A stretch of 64,000 nucleotides of DNA from positions 72,288,824 through 72,352,823 of the forward strand of contig OZ038485.1 of assembly GCA_964036315.1 (NCBI GenBank). Direction: 5' to 3'. Position numbers and translations under genes: made by a program. The DNA comes from Acanthosepion esculentum. Lineage: Eukaryota > Mollusca > Cephalopoda > Sepiida > Sepiidae. Under the pieces are notes generated by a model, which saw only the letters and a program-made list of their open reading frames with translations, was not told the DNA's origin and did not search any database. Shown in pieces: positions 52,201 to 63,455 of this stretch; position 1 is the stretch's first letter, and each line of letters opens with the position of its first letter.

Positions 52201-52524
52201 GTGAAAACAGTTGAAATTTGTTGAAATGAATACTTTTCGATCGGTAACATATCGATTTTCAATAATTTTATTGGTTTTCTAATGATTTCAATAAGTAAAT
52301 CAATTTTACAAACAACCGTGTTTAAGGTTGAAAAACAAGCCAAAACAGCTTGCTTTTACACCTAAAATTCAATATTTTTCAAAACTTTGTAAAACTTAAA
52401 ATTTGCAATATAACTTTGTGCAAACTGTTGAAACTTGTTGAAATCAATAGTTTTCGATCGATAACATATCGATTTTCAATAATTTTATTGGTTTTCGAAA
52501 GATTTCAATAAGTAAGTCAATTTT
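49284..52524 (+). repeat. 15-monomer tandem duplication, 3,241 bp, copy 1
   Basis: The sequence from 49,284 repeats from 52,525. Fifteen monomers would be 3,255 bp; a 13-bp deletion at about 50,407 and a missing C near 50,715 (AATATTTTCG) give 3,241. Differences seen between copies: G for C near 49,401, G at 49,613 (CTTTGGGAAA), A/C at 49,809, T/A in TTACTCC near 50,625 and the missing C. Shared rare variants include CTTCAAATTTAC, TTGTCGAAATC, TTATTGCTTTTC, CACCCTTG, AACATCAAATTTG and AACAGCTGAAAGTGG. Confidence 0.92.
50401..50420 (+). other. 13-bp deletion allele of the monomer (copy 1)
   Basis: GCCAAAACACCTAAA stands where other monomers have the same flanks with ACAGCTTGCTTTT between. The lost 13 bases are flanked by ACA on both sides, the signature of replication slippage or microhomology-mediated loss. 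The same allele is at 53,641-53,660. Confidence 0.85.
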
Positions 52525-55500
52525 ACACGCAACCGTGTTTAACGTTGAAAAACAAGCCAAAACAGCTTCCTTTTACACATAAAATTCAATATTTTTCAAA
52601 ACTTTGTAAAACTTAAAATTTGCAATATAACTTTGTGAAAACTGTTGAAACTTGTTGAAATGAATACTTTTCGATCGGTAACATATCGATTTTCAATAAT
52701 TTTATTGGTTTTCTAAAGATTTCAATAAGTAAATCAATTTTACAAACAACCGTGTTTAAGGTTGAAAAACAAGCCAAAACAACTTGCTTTTACACCTAAA
52801 ATTCAATATTTTTCAAAACTTTGTAAAACTTCAAATTTACAATATAACTTTGTGAAAACTGTTGAAACTTGTCGAAATCAATACTTTTCGATCGATAACA
52901 TATCGATTTTCAATAATTTTATTGGTTTTCTAAAGATTTCAATAAGTAAATCAATTTTACAAACAACCGTGTTTAAGGTTGAAAAACAAGCCAAAACAGC
53001 TTGCTTTTACACCTAAAATTCAATATTTTTCAAAACTTTGTAAAACTTCAAATTTGCAATATAACTTTGTGCAAACTGTTGAAACTTGTTGAAATCAATA
53101 GTTTTCGATCGATAACATATCGATTTTCAATAATTTTATTGCTTTTCTAAAGATTTCAATAAGTAAATAAATTTTACACGCAACCGTGTTTAACGTTGAA
53201 AAAGAAGCCAAAACAGCTTGCTTTTACACCTAAAATTCAATATTTTTCAAAACTTTGTAAAACTTAAAATTTGCAATATAACTTTGTGAAAACTGTTGAA
53301 ACTTGTTGAAATCAATACTTTTCGATCGATAACATTTCGATTTTCAATAATTTTATTGGTTTTCTAAAGATTTCAATAAGTAAATCAATTTTACACGCAC
53401 CCTTGTTTAACGTTGAAAAAGAAGCCAAAACAGCTTCCTTTTACACCTAAAATTCAATATTTTTCAAAACTTTGTAAAACATCAAATTTGCAATATACCT
53501 TTGTGAAAACTGTTGAAACTTGGTGAAATCAATACTTTTCGATCGATAACATATCGATTTTCAATAATTTTATTGGTTTTCTAAAGATTTCAATAAGTAA
53601 ATCAATTTTACAAACAACAGTTTTTAACGTTGAAAAACAAGCCAAAACACCTAAAATTCAATATTTTTCAAAACTTTGTAAAACTTAAAATTTGCAATAT
53701 AACTTTGTGAAAACTGTTGAAACTTGTTGAAATCAATAGTTTTCGATCGGTAACATATCGATTTTCAATAATTTTATTGGTTTTCTAATGATTTCAATAA
53801 GTAAATCAATTTTACACGCAACCGTGTTTAACGTTGAAAAACAAGCCAAAACAGCTTGCTTTTACACCTAAAATTCAATATTTTTCAAAACTTTGTAAAA
53901 CATAAATTTTGCAATATAACTTTGTGAAAACTGTTGAAACTTGTTGAAATCAATACTTTTCGATCGATAACATATCGATTTTCAATAATTTTATTGGTTT
54001 TCTAAAGATTTCAATAAGTAAATCAATTTTACAAACAACCGTGTTTCAGGTTGAAAAACAAGCCAAAACAGCTTGCTTTTACACCTAAAATTAAATATTT
54101 TTCAAAACTTTGTAAAACTTAAAATTTACAATATAACTTTGTGAAAACTGTTGAAACTTGTCGAAATCAATACTTTTCGATCGATAACATATCGATTTTC
54201 AATAATTTTATTGGTTTTCTAAAGATTTCAATAAGTAAATCAATTTTACACGCAACCTTGTTTAACGTTGAAAAACAAGAAAAAACAGCTTCCTTTTACA
54301 CCTGAAATTCAATATTTTTCAAAACTTTGTAAAACTTAAAATTTGCAATATAACTTTGTGAAAACAGCTGAAAGTGGTTGAAATGAATACTTTTCGATCG
54401 ATAACATATCGATTTTCTATAATTTTATTGGTTTTCTAAAGATTTCAATAAGTGAATCAATTTTACACGCAACCGTGTTTAACGTTGAAAAACAAGCCAA
54501 AACAGCTTGCTTTTACACCTAAAATTCAATATTTTTCAAAACTTTGTAAATCTTAAAATTTGCAATATAACTTTGTGAAAACTGTTGAAACTTGTTGAAA
54601 TGAATACTTTTCGATCGGTAACATATCGATTTTCAATAATTTTATTGGTTTTCTAAAGATTTCAATAAGTAAATCAATTTTACACGCAACCTTGTTTACC
54701 GTTGAAAAACAAGACAAAACAGCTTGCTTTTACACCTAAAATTCAATATTTTTCAAAACTTTGTAAAACTTAAAATTTGCAATATAACTTTGTGCAAACT
54801 GTTGAAACTTGTTGAAATCAATACTTTTCGATCGATAACATATCGATTTTCAATAATTTTATTGGTTTTCTAAAGATTTCAATATGTAAATCAATTTTAC
54901 TAACAACAGTGTTTAACGTTGAAAAAGAAGCCAAAACAGCTTGCTTTTACACCTAAAATTCAATATTTTTCAAAACTTTGTAAAACTTACAATTTTCAAT
55001 ATAACTTTGTGCAAACTGTTGAAACTTGTTGAAATCAATACTTTTCGATCGATAACATATCGATTTTCAATAATTTTATTGCTTTTCTAAAGATTTCAAT
55101 ATGTAAATCAATTGTACAAACAACAGTGTTTAACGTTGAAAAAGAAGCCAAAACAGCTTGCTTTTACACCTAAAATTCAATATTTTTCAAAACTTTGTAA
55201 AACTTAAAATTTGCAATATAACTTTGTGAAAACTGTTGAAACTTGTTGAAATCAATACTTTTCGATCGATAACATATCGATTTTCAATAATTTTATTGGT
55301 TTTCTAAAGATTTCAATAAGTAAATCAATTTTACACGCAACCTTGTTTAACGTTGAAAAACTAGCCAAAACAGCTTGCTTTTACACCTAAAATTCAATAT
55401 TTTTCAAAATTTTGTAAAACTTAAAATTTGCCATATAACTTTGTGAAAACAGTTGAAATTTGTTGAAATGAATACTTTTCGATCGGTAACATATCGATTT

Positions 55501-55776
55501 TCAATAATTTTATTGGTTTTCTAATGATTTCAATAAGTAAATCAATTTTACAAACAACCGTGTTTAAGGTTGAAAAACAAGCCAAAACAGCTTGCTTTTA
55601 CACCTAAAATTCAATATTTTTCAAAACTTTGTAAAACTTAAAATTTGCAATATAACTTTGTGCAAACTGTTGAAACTTGTTGAAATCAATAGTTTTCGAT
55701 CGATAACATATCGATTTTCAATAATTTTATTGGTTTTCGAAAGATTTCAATAAGTAAGTCAATTTTACACGCAACC
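52525..55776 (+). repeat. 15-monomer tandem duplication, copy 2
   Basis: Direct continuation of copy 1. The offset is 3,241 bp up to the missing C of copy 1 and 3,242 after it. It contains the same 13-bp deletion at about 53,648, so the deletion predates the duplication. The match ends at 55,776, where CCTTG replaces CCGTG. Confidence 0.92.
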
Positions 55777-58700
55777 TTGTTTAACGTTGAAAAACAAGAC
55801 AAAACAGCTTCCTTTTACACCTAAAATTCAATATTTTTCAAAACTTTGTAAAACTTAAAATTTGCAATATAACTTTGTGAAAACTGTTGAAACTTGTTGA
55901 AATCAATACTTTTCGATCGATAACATATCGATTTTCAATAATTTTATTGGTTTTCTAAAGATTTCAATATGTAAATCAATTTTACAAACAACAGTGTTTA
56001 ACGTTGAAAAAGAAGCCAAAACAGCTTGCTTTTACACCTAAAATTCAATATTTTTCAAAACTATGTAAAACTTAAAATTTGCAATATAACTTTGTGAAAA
56101 CTGTTGAAACTTGTTGAAATGAATACTTTTCGATCGGTAACATATCGATTTTCACTAATTTTATTGGTTTTCTAAAGATTTCAATAAGTAAATCAATTTT
56201 ACAAACAACCGTGTTTAAGGTTGAAAAACAAGCCAAATCAGCTTGCTTTTACACCTAAAATTCAATATTTTTCAAAACTTTGTAAAACTTAAAATTTGCA
56301 ACATAACTTTGTGAAAACTGTTGAAACTTGTTGAAATCAATAGTTTTCGATCGATAACATATCGATTTTCAATTATTTTATTGGTTTTCTAAAGATTTCA
56401 ATAAGTAAATCAATTTTACAAACAACAGTGTTTAACGTTGAAAAACAAGCCAAAATAGCCTGCTTTTACACCTAAAATTCAATATTTTTCAAAACTTTGT
56501 AAAACTTAAAATTTGCAATATAACTTTGTGAAAACTGTTGAAACTTGTTGAAATGAATACTTTTCGATCGGTAACATATTGATTTTTAATAATTTTATTG
56601 GTTTCCTAAAGATTTCAATATGTAAATCAATTTTACAAACAACCGTGTTTAAGGTTGAAAAACAAGGCAAAACAGCTTGCTTTTACACCTAAAATTCAAT
56701 ATTTTTCAAAACTTTGTAAAACTTAAAATTTGCAATATAACTTTGTGAAAACTGTTGAAACTTGTTGAAATCAATACTTTTCGATCGATAACATATCGAT
56801 TTTCAATAATTTTATTGGTTTTCTAAAGATTTCAATAAGTAAATCAATTTGACACGCAACCGTGTTTAACGTTGAAAAAGAAGCCAAAACAGCTTGCTTT
56901 TACACCTAAAATTCAATATTTTTCAAAACTTTGTAAAACTTAAAATTTGGAATATAACTTTGTGAAAACTGTTGAAACTTGTTGAAATCAATACTTTTCG
57001 ATCGATAACATATCGATTTTCAATAATTTTATTGGTTTTCTAAAGATTTCAATAAGTAAATCAATTTTACACGCAACCGTGTTTAACGTTGAAAAAGAAG
57101 CCAAAACAGCTTGCTTTTACACCTAAAATTCAATATTTTTCAAAACTTTGTAAAACTTAAAATTTGCAATATAACTTTGTGCAAACTGTTGAAACTTGTT
57201 GAAATCAATACTTTTCGATCGATAACATATCGATTTTCAATAATTTTATTGGTTTTCTAAAGATTTCAATATGTAAATCAATTTTACTAACAACAGTGTT
57301 TAACGTTGAAAAAGAAGCCAAAACAGCTTGCTTTTACACCTAAAATTCAATATTTTTCAAAACTTTGTAAAACTTACAATTTTCAATATAACTTTGTGCA
57401 AACTGTTGAAACTTGTTGAAATCAATACTTTTCGATCGATAACATATCGATTTTCAATAATTTTATTGCTTTTCTAAAGATTTCAATATGTAAATCAATT
57501 GTACAAACAACAGTGTTTAACGTTGAAAAAGAAGCCAAAACAGCTTGCTTTTACACCTAAAATTCAATATTTTTCAAAACTTTGTAAAACTTAAAATTTG
57601 CAATATAACTTTGTGAAAACTGTTGAAACTTGTTGAAATCAATACTTTTCGATCGATAACATATCGATTTTCAATAATTTTATTGGTTTTCTAAAGATTT
57701 CAATAAGTAAATCAATTTTACACGCAACCTTGTTTAACGTTGAAAAACTAGCCAAAACAGCTTGCTTTTACACCTAAAATTCAATATTTTTCAAAATTTT
57801 GTAAAACTTAAAATTTGCCATATAACTTTGTGAAAACAGTTGAAATTTGTTGAAATGAATACTTTTCGATCGGTAACATATCGATTTTCAATAATTTTAT
57901 TGGTTTTCTAATGATTTCAATAAGTAAATCAATTTTACAAACAACCGTGTTTAAGGTTGAAAAACAAGCCAAAACAGCTTGCTTTTACACCTAAAATTCA
58001 ATATTTTTCAAAACTTTGTAAAACTTAAAATTTGCAATATAACTTTGTGCAAACTGTTGAAACTTGTTGAAATCAATAGTTTTCGATCGATAACATATCG
58101 ATTTTCAATAATTTTATTGGTTTTCGAAAGATTTCAATAAGTAAGTCAATTTTACACGCAACCTTGTTTAACGTTGAAAAACAAGACAAAACAGCTTCCT
58201 TTTACACCTAAAATTCAATATTTTTCAAAACTTTGTAAAACTTAAAATTTGCAATATAACTTTGTGAAAACTGTTGAAACTTGTTGAAATCAATACTTTT
58301 CGATCGATAACATATCGATTTTCAATAATTTTATTGGTTTTCTAAAGATTTCAATATGTAAATCAATTTTACAAACAACAGTGTTTAACGTTGAAAAAGA
58401 AGCCAAAACAGCTTGCTTTTACACCTAAAATTCAATATTTTTCAAAACTATGTAAAACTTAAAATTTGCAATATAACTTTGTGAAAACTGTTGAAACTTG
58501 TTGAAATGAATACTTTTCGATCGGTAACATATCGATTTTCACTAATTTTATTGGTTTTCTAAAGATTTCAATAAGTAAATCAATTTTACAAACAACCGTG
58601 TTTAAGGTTGAAAAACAAGCCAAATCAGCTTGCTTTTACACCTAAAATTCAATATTTTTCAAAACTTTGTAAAACTTAAAATTTGCAACATAACTTTGTG

Positions 58701-59798
58701 AAAACTGTTGAAACTTGTTGAAATCAATAGTTTTCGATCGATAACATATCGATTTTCAATTATTTTATTGGTTTTCTAAAGATTTCAATAAGTAAATCAA
58801 TTTTACAAACAACAGTGTTTAACGTTGAAAAACAAGCCAAAATAGCCTGCTTTTACACCTAAAATTCAATATTTTTCAAAACTTTGTAAAACTTAAAATT
58901 TGCAATATAACTTTGTGAAAACTGTTGAAACTTGTTGAAATGAATACTTTTCGATCGGTAACATATTGATTTTTAATAATTTTATTGGTTTCCTAAAGAT
59001 TTCAATATGTAAATCAATTTTACAAACAACCGTGTTTAAGGTTGAAAAACAAGGCAAAACAGCTTGCTTTTACACCTAAAATTCAATATTTTTCAAAACT
59101 TTGTAAAACTTAAAATTTGCAATATAACTTTGTGAAAACTGTTGAAACTTGTTGAAATCAATACTTTTCGATCGATAACATATCGATTTTCAATAATTTT
59201 ATTGGTTTTCTAAAGATTTCAATAAGTAAATCAATTTGACACGCAACCGTGTTTAACGTTGAAAAAGAAGCCAAAACAGCTTGCTTTTACACCTAAAATT
59301 CAATATTTTTCAAAACTTTGTAAAACTTAAAATTTGGAATATAACTTTGTGAAAACTGTTGAAACTTGTTGAAATCAATACTTTTCGATCGATAACATAT
59401 CGATTTTCAATAATTTTATTGGTTTTCTAAAGATTTCAATAAGTAAATCAATTTTACACGCAACCGTGTTTAACGTTGAAAAAGAAGCCAAAACAGCTTG
59501 CTTTTACACCTAAAATTCAATATTTTTCAAAACTTTGTAAAACTTAAAATTTGCAATATAACTTTGTGCAAACTGTTGAAACTTGTTGAAATCAATACTT
59601 TTCGATCGATAACATATCGATTTTCAATAATTTTATTGGTTTTCTAAAGATTTCAATATGTAAATCAATTTTACTAACAACAGTGTTTAACGTTGAAAAA
59701 GAAGCCAAAACAGCTTGCTTTTACACCTAAAATTCAATATTTTTCAAAACTTTGTAAAACTTACAATTTTCAATATAACTTTGTGCAAACTGTTGAAA
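54715..59798 (+). repeat. 11-monomer tandem repeat, 2,387 bp, 2.1 copies
   Basis: The marker ACTAACAACAG is at 54,899, 57,286 and 59,673, exactly 11x217 bp apart. Copies are 54,715-57,101, 57,102-59,488 and a partial 59,489-59,798. Shared markers are ACAATTTTCAATA, AATTGTACAAAC, AAAACTAGCC, TTTGCCATA, AAGTAAGTCAA, TTCACTAATTT, CAAATCAGC, TTTGCAACATA, CAATTATTTT, AATAGCCTGC, GATTTTTAAT, GTTTCCTAAAG and TTTGGAATA. No difference was seen between the first two copies by eye. Its first 1.06 kb is the end of the 15-monomer unit, so the 11-mer arose after the 15-mer. Confidence 0.92.
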
Positions 59799-59988
59799 TT
59801 TGTTGAAATCAATAGTTTTCGATCGATAACATATCGATTTTCAATAATTTTATTGGTTTTCTAAAGATTTCAATAAGTAAGTCAATTTTACACGCAACCT
59901 TGTTTAACGTTGAAAAAGAAGCCAAAACAGCTTGCTTTTACACCTAAAATTCAATATTTTTCAAAACTTTGTAAAACTTAAAATTTGG

Positions 59989-60643
59989 AATATAACTTTG
60001 TGAAAACTTGTTGAAATCAATACTTTTCGATCGATAACATATCGATTTTCAATAGTTTTATTGGTTTTCTAAAGATTTCAATAAGTAAATCAATTTTACA
60101 CGCAACCGTGTTTAACGTTGAAAAACAAGCCAAAACAGCTTGCTTTTACACCTAAAATTCAATATTTTTCAAAACTTTGTAAAACTTAAAATTTGCAATT
60201 TAACTTTGTGACAACAGTTGAAAGTTGTTGAAATGAATACTTTTCGATCGGTAACATATCGATTTTCAATAATTTTATTGGTTTTCTAAAGATTTCAATA
60301 AGTAAATCAATTTTACAAACAACCGTGTTTAAGGTTGAAAAACAAGCCAAAACAGCTTGCTTTTACACGTAAAATTCAATATTTTTCAAAACTTTGTAAA
60401 ACTTAAAATTTGCAATATAACTTTGTGAAAACTGTTGAAACTTGTTGAAATCAATACTTTTCGAGCGATATCATATCGATTTTCAATAATTTTATTGGTT
60501 TTCTAAAGATTTCAATAAGTAAATCAATTTTACACGCAACCTTGTTTAACGTTGAAAAACAAGCCAAAACAGCTTGCTTTTACACCTAAAATTCAATATT
60601 TTTCAAAACTTTGTAAAACTTAAAATTTGCAATATAACTTTGT
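59989..60643 (+). repeat. Three-monomer segment with a 9-bp deletion (partner at 62,801-63,455)
   Basis: Offset 2,812 bp (13 monomers minus 9). Both copies carry a monomer reading GAAAACTTGTTG where others have GAAAACTGTTGAAACTTGTTG cut to one repeat: nine bases flanked by ACT are lost, at about 60,008 and 62,820. Both also share CAATAGTTTT, GTGACAACAG and the CGATATCAT header; one base differs (CGAGCG at 60,463-60,468, CGATCG in the partner). Confidence 0.83.
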
Positions 60644-61269
60644 GAAAACTGTTGAAACTTGTTGAAATCAATAGTTTTCGATCGATAACATATCGATTTT
60701 CAATAATTTTATTGGTTTTCTAAAGATTTCAATAAGTAAATCAATTTTACAAACAACCGTGTTTAAGGTTGAAAAACAAGCCAAAACAGCTTGCTTTTAC
60801 ACCTAAAATTCAATATTTTTCGAAACTTTGTAAAACTTAAAATTTGCAATATAACTTTGTGAAAACTGTTGAAACTTGTTGAAATCAATAGTTTTCGATC
60901 GATAACATATCGATTTTCAATAATTTTATTGGTTTTCTAAAGATTTCAATAAGTAAATCAATTTTACACGCAACCTTGTTTAACGTTGAAAAACAAGCCA
61001 AAACAGCTTGCTTTTACACCTAAAATTCAATATTTTCAAAACATTGTAAAACTTAAAATTTGCAATATAACTTTGTGAAAACTGTTGAAACTTGTTGAAA
61101 TCAATACTTTTCGATCGATAACATATCGATTTTCAATAATTTTATTGGTTTTCTAAAGATTTCAATAAGTAAATCAATTTTACACGCAACCGTGTTTAAC
61201 GTTGAAAAAGAAGCCAAAACAGCTTGCTTTTACACCTAAAATTCAATATTTTTCTAAAACTTTGTAAAA

Positions 61270-62494
61270 CTTAAAATTTGCAATATAACTTTGTGAAAAC
61301 TGTTGAAACTTGTTGAAATGAATACTTTTCGATCGGTAACATATCGATTTTCAATAATTTTATTGGTTTTCTAAAGATTTCAATAAGTAAATCAATTTTA
61401 CACGCAACCTTGTTTACCGTTGAAAAACAAGACAAAACAGCTTGCTTTTACACCTAAAATTCAATATTTTTCAAAACTTTGTAAAACTTAAAATTTGCAA
61501 TATAACTTTGTGCAAACTGTTGAAACTTGTTGAAATCAATACTTTTCGATCGATAACATATCGATTTTCAATAATTTTATTGGTTTTCTAAAGATTTCAA
61601 TATGTAAATCAATTTTACTAACAACAGTGTTTAACGTTGAAAAAGAAGCCAAAACAGCTTGCTTTTACACCTAAAATTCAATATTTTTCAAAACTTTGTA
61701 AAACTTACAATTTTCAATATAACTTTGTGCAAACTGTTGAAACTTGTTGAAATCAATACTTTTCGATCGATAACATATCGATTTTCAATAATTTTATTGG
61801 TTTTCTAAAGATTTCAATATGTAAATCAATTGTACAAACAACAGTGTTTAACGTTGAAAAAGAAGCCAAAACAGCTTGCTTTTACACCTAAAATTCAATA
61901 TTTTTCAAAACTTTGTAAAACTTAAAATTTGCAATATAACTTTGTGAAAACTGTTGAAACTTGTTGAAATCAATACTTTTCGATCGATAACATATCGATT
62001 TTCAATAATTTTATTGGTTTTCTAAAGATTTCAATAAGTAAATCAATTTTACACGCAACCTTGTTTAACGTTGAAAAACTAGCCAAAACAGCTTGCTTTT
62101 ACACCTAAAATTCAATATTTTTCAAAATTTTGTAAAACTTAAAATTTGCCATATAACTTTGTGAAAACAGTTGAAATTTGTTGAAATGAATACTTTTCGA
62201 TCGGTAACATATCGATTTTCAATAATTTTATTGGTTTTCTAATGATTTCAATAAGTAAATCAATTTTACAAACAACCGTGTTTAAGGTTGAAAAACAAGC
62301 CAAAACAGCTTGCTTTTACACCTAAAATTCAATATTTTTCAAAACTTTGTAAAACTTAAAATTTGCAATATAACTTTGTGCAAACTGTTGAAACTTGTTG
62401 AAATCAATAGTTTTCGATCGATAACATATCGATTTTCAATAATTTTATTGGTTTTCTAAAGATTTCAATAAGTAAGTCAATTTTACACGCAACC
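61270..62494 (+). repeat. Further copy of the 51,310-52,534 segment
   Basis: Offset 9,960 bp. It carries CTTGTTTACCG, AAGACAAAAC, ACTAACAACAG, ACAATTTTCAATA, AATTGTACAAAC and AAAACTAGCC in the same order. Differences are G at 61,800 where the other copies have C (TTATTGCTTTTC), and TTTTCTAAAG where they have TTTTCGAAAG near 62,455. With 54,551-55,776 and the part starting at 57,102 this segment is present four times. Confidence 0.84.
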
Positions 62495-62800
62495 TTGTTT
62501 AACGTTGAAAAAGAAGCCAAAACAGCTTGCTTTTACACCTAAAATTCAATATTTTTCAAAACTTTGTAAAACTTAAAATTTGGAATATAACTTTGTGAAA
62601 ACTGTTGAAACTTGTTGAAATCAATACTTTTCGATCGATAACATATCGATTTTCAATAATTTTATTGGTTTTCTAAAGATTTCAATAAGTAAATCAATTT
62701 TACACGCAACCGTGTTTAACGTTGAAAAAGAAGCCAAAACAGCTTGCTTTTACACCTAAAATTCAATATTTTTCAAAACTTTGTAAAACTTAAAATTTGC

Positions 62801-63455
62801 AATATAACTTTGTGAAAACTTGTTGAAATCAATACTTTTCGATCGATAACATATCGATTTTCAATAGTTTTATTGGTTTTCTAAAGATTTCAATAAGTAA
62901 ATCAATTTTACACGCAACCGTGTTTAACGTTGAAAAACAAGCCAAAACAGCTTGCTTTTACACCTAAAATTCAATATTTTTCAAAACTTTGTAAAACTTA
63001 AAATTTGCAATTTAACTTTGTGACAACAGTTGAAAGTTGTTGAAATGAATACTTTTCGATCGGTAACATATCGATTTTCAATAATTTTATTGGTTTTCTA
63101 AAGATTTCAATAAGTAAATCAATTTTACAAACAACCGTGTTTAAGGTTGAAAAACAAGCCAAAACAGCTTGCTTTTACACGTAAAATTCAATATTTTTCA
63201 AAACTTTGTAAAACTTAAAATTTGCAATATAACTTTGTGAAAACTGTTGAAACTTGTTGAAATCAATACTTTTCGATCGATATCATATCGATTTTCAATA
63301 ATTTTATTGGTTTTCTAAAGATTTCAATAAGTAAATCAATTTTACACGCAACCTTGTTTAACGTTGAAAAACAAGCCAAAACAGCTTGCTTTTACACCTA
63401 AAATTCAATATTTTTCAAAACTTTGTAAAACTTAAAATTTGCAATATAACTTTGT
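62801..63455 (+). repeat. Second copy of the 9-bp-deletion segment
   Basis: Partner of 59,989-60,643. It ends where GTGCAAAC replaces GTGAAAAC. Sharing of an identical small deletion shows common descent, not two separate events. Confidence 0.82.

Noticed and set aside
52762..53016. 84-codon open frame on the plus strand, one residue different from the previous
   Set aside because: It is the same chance frame carried to copy 2 of the 15-monomer duplication. Conservation comes from recent duplication, not selection.
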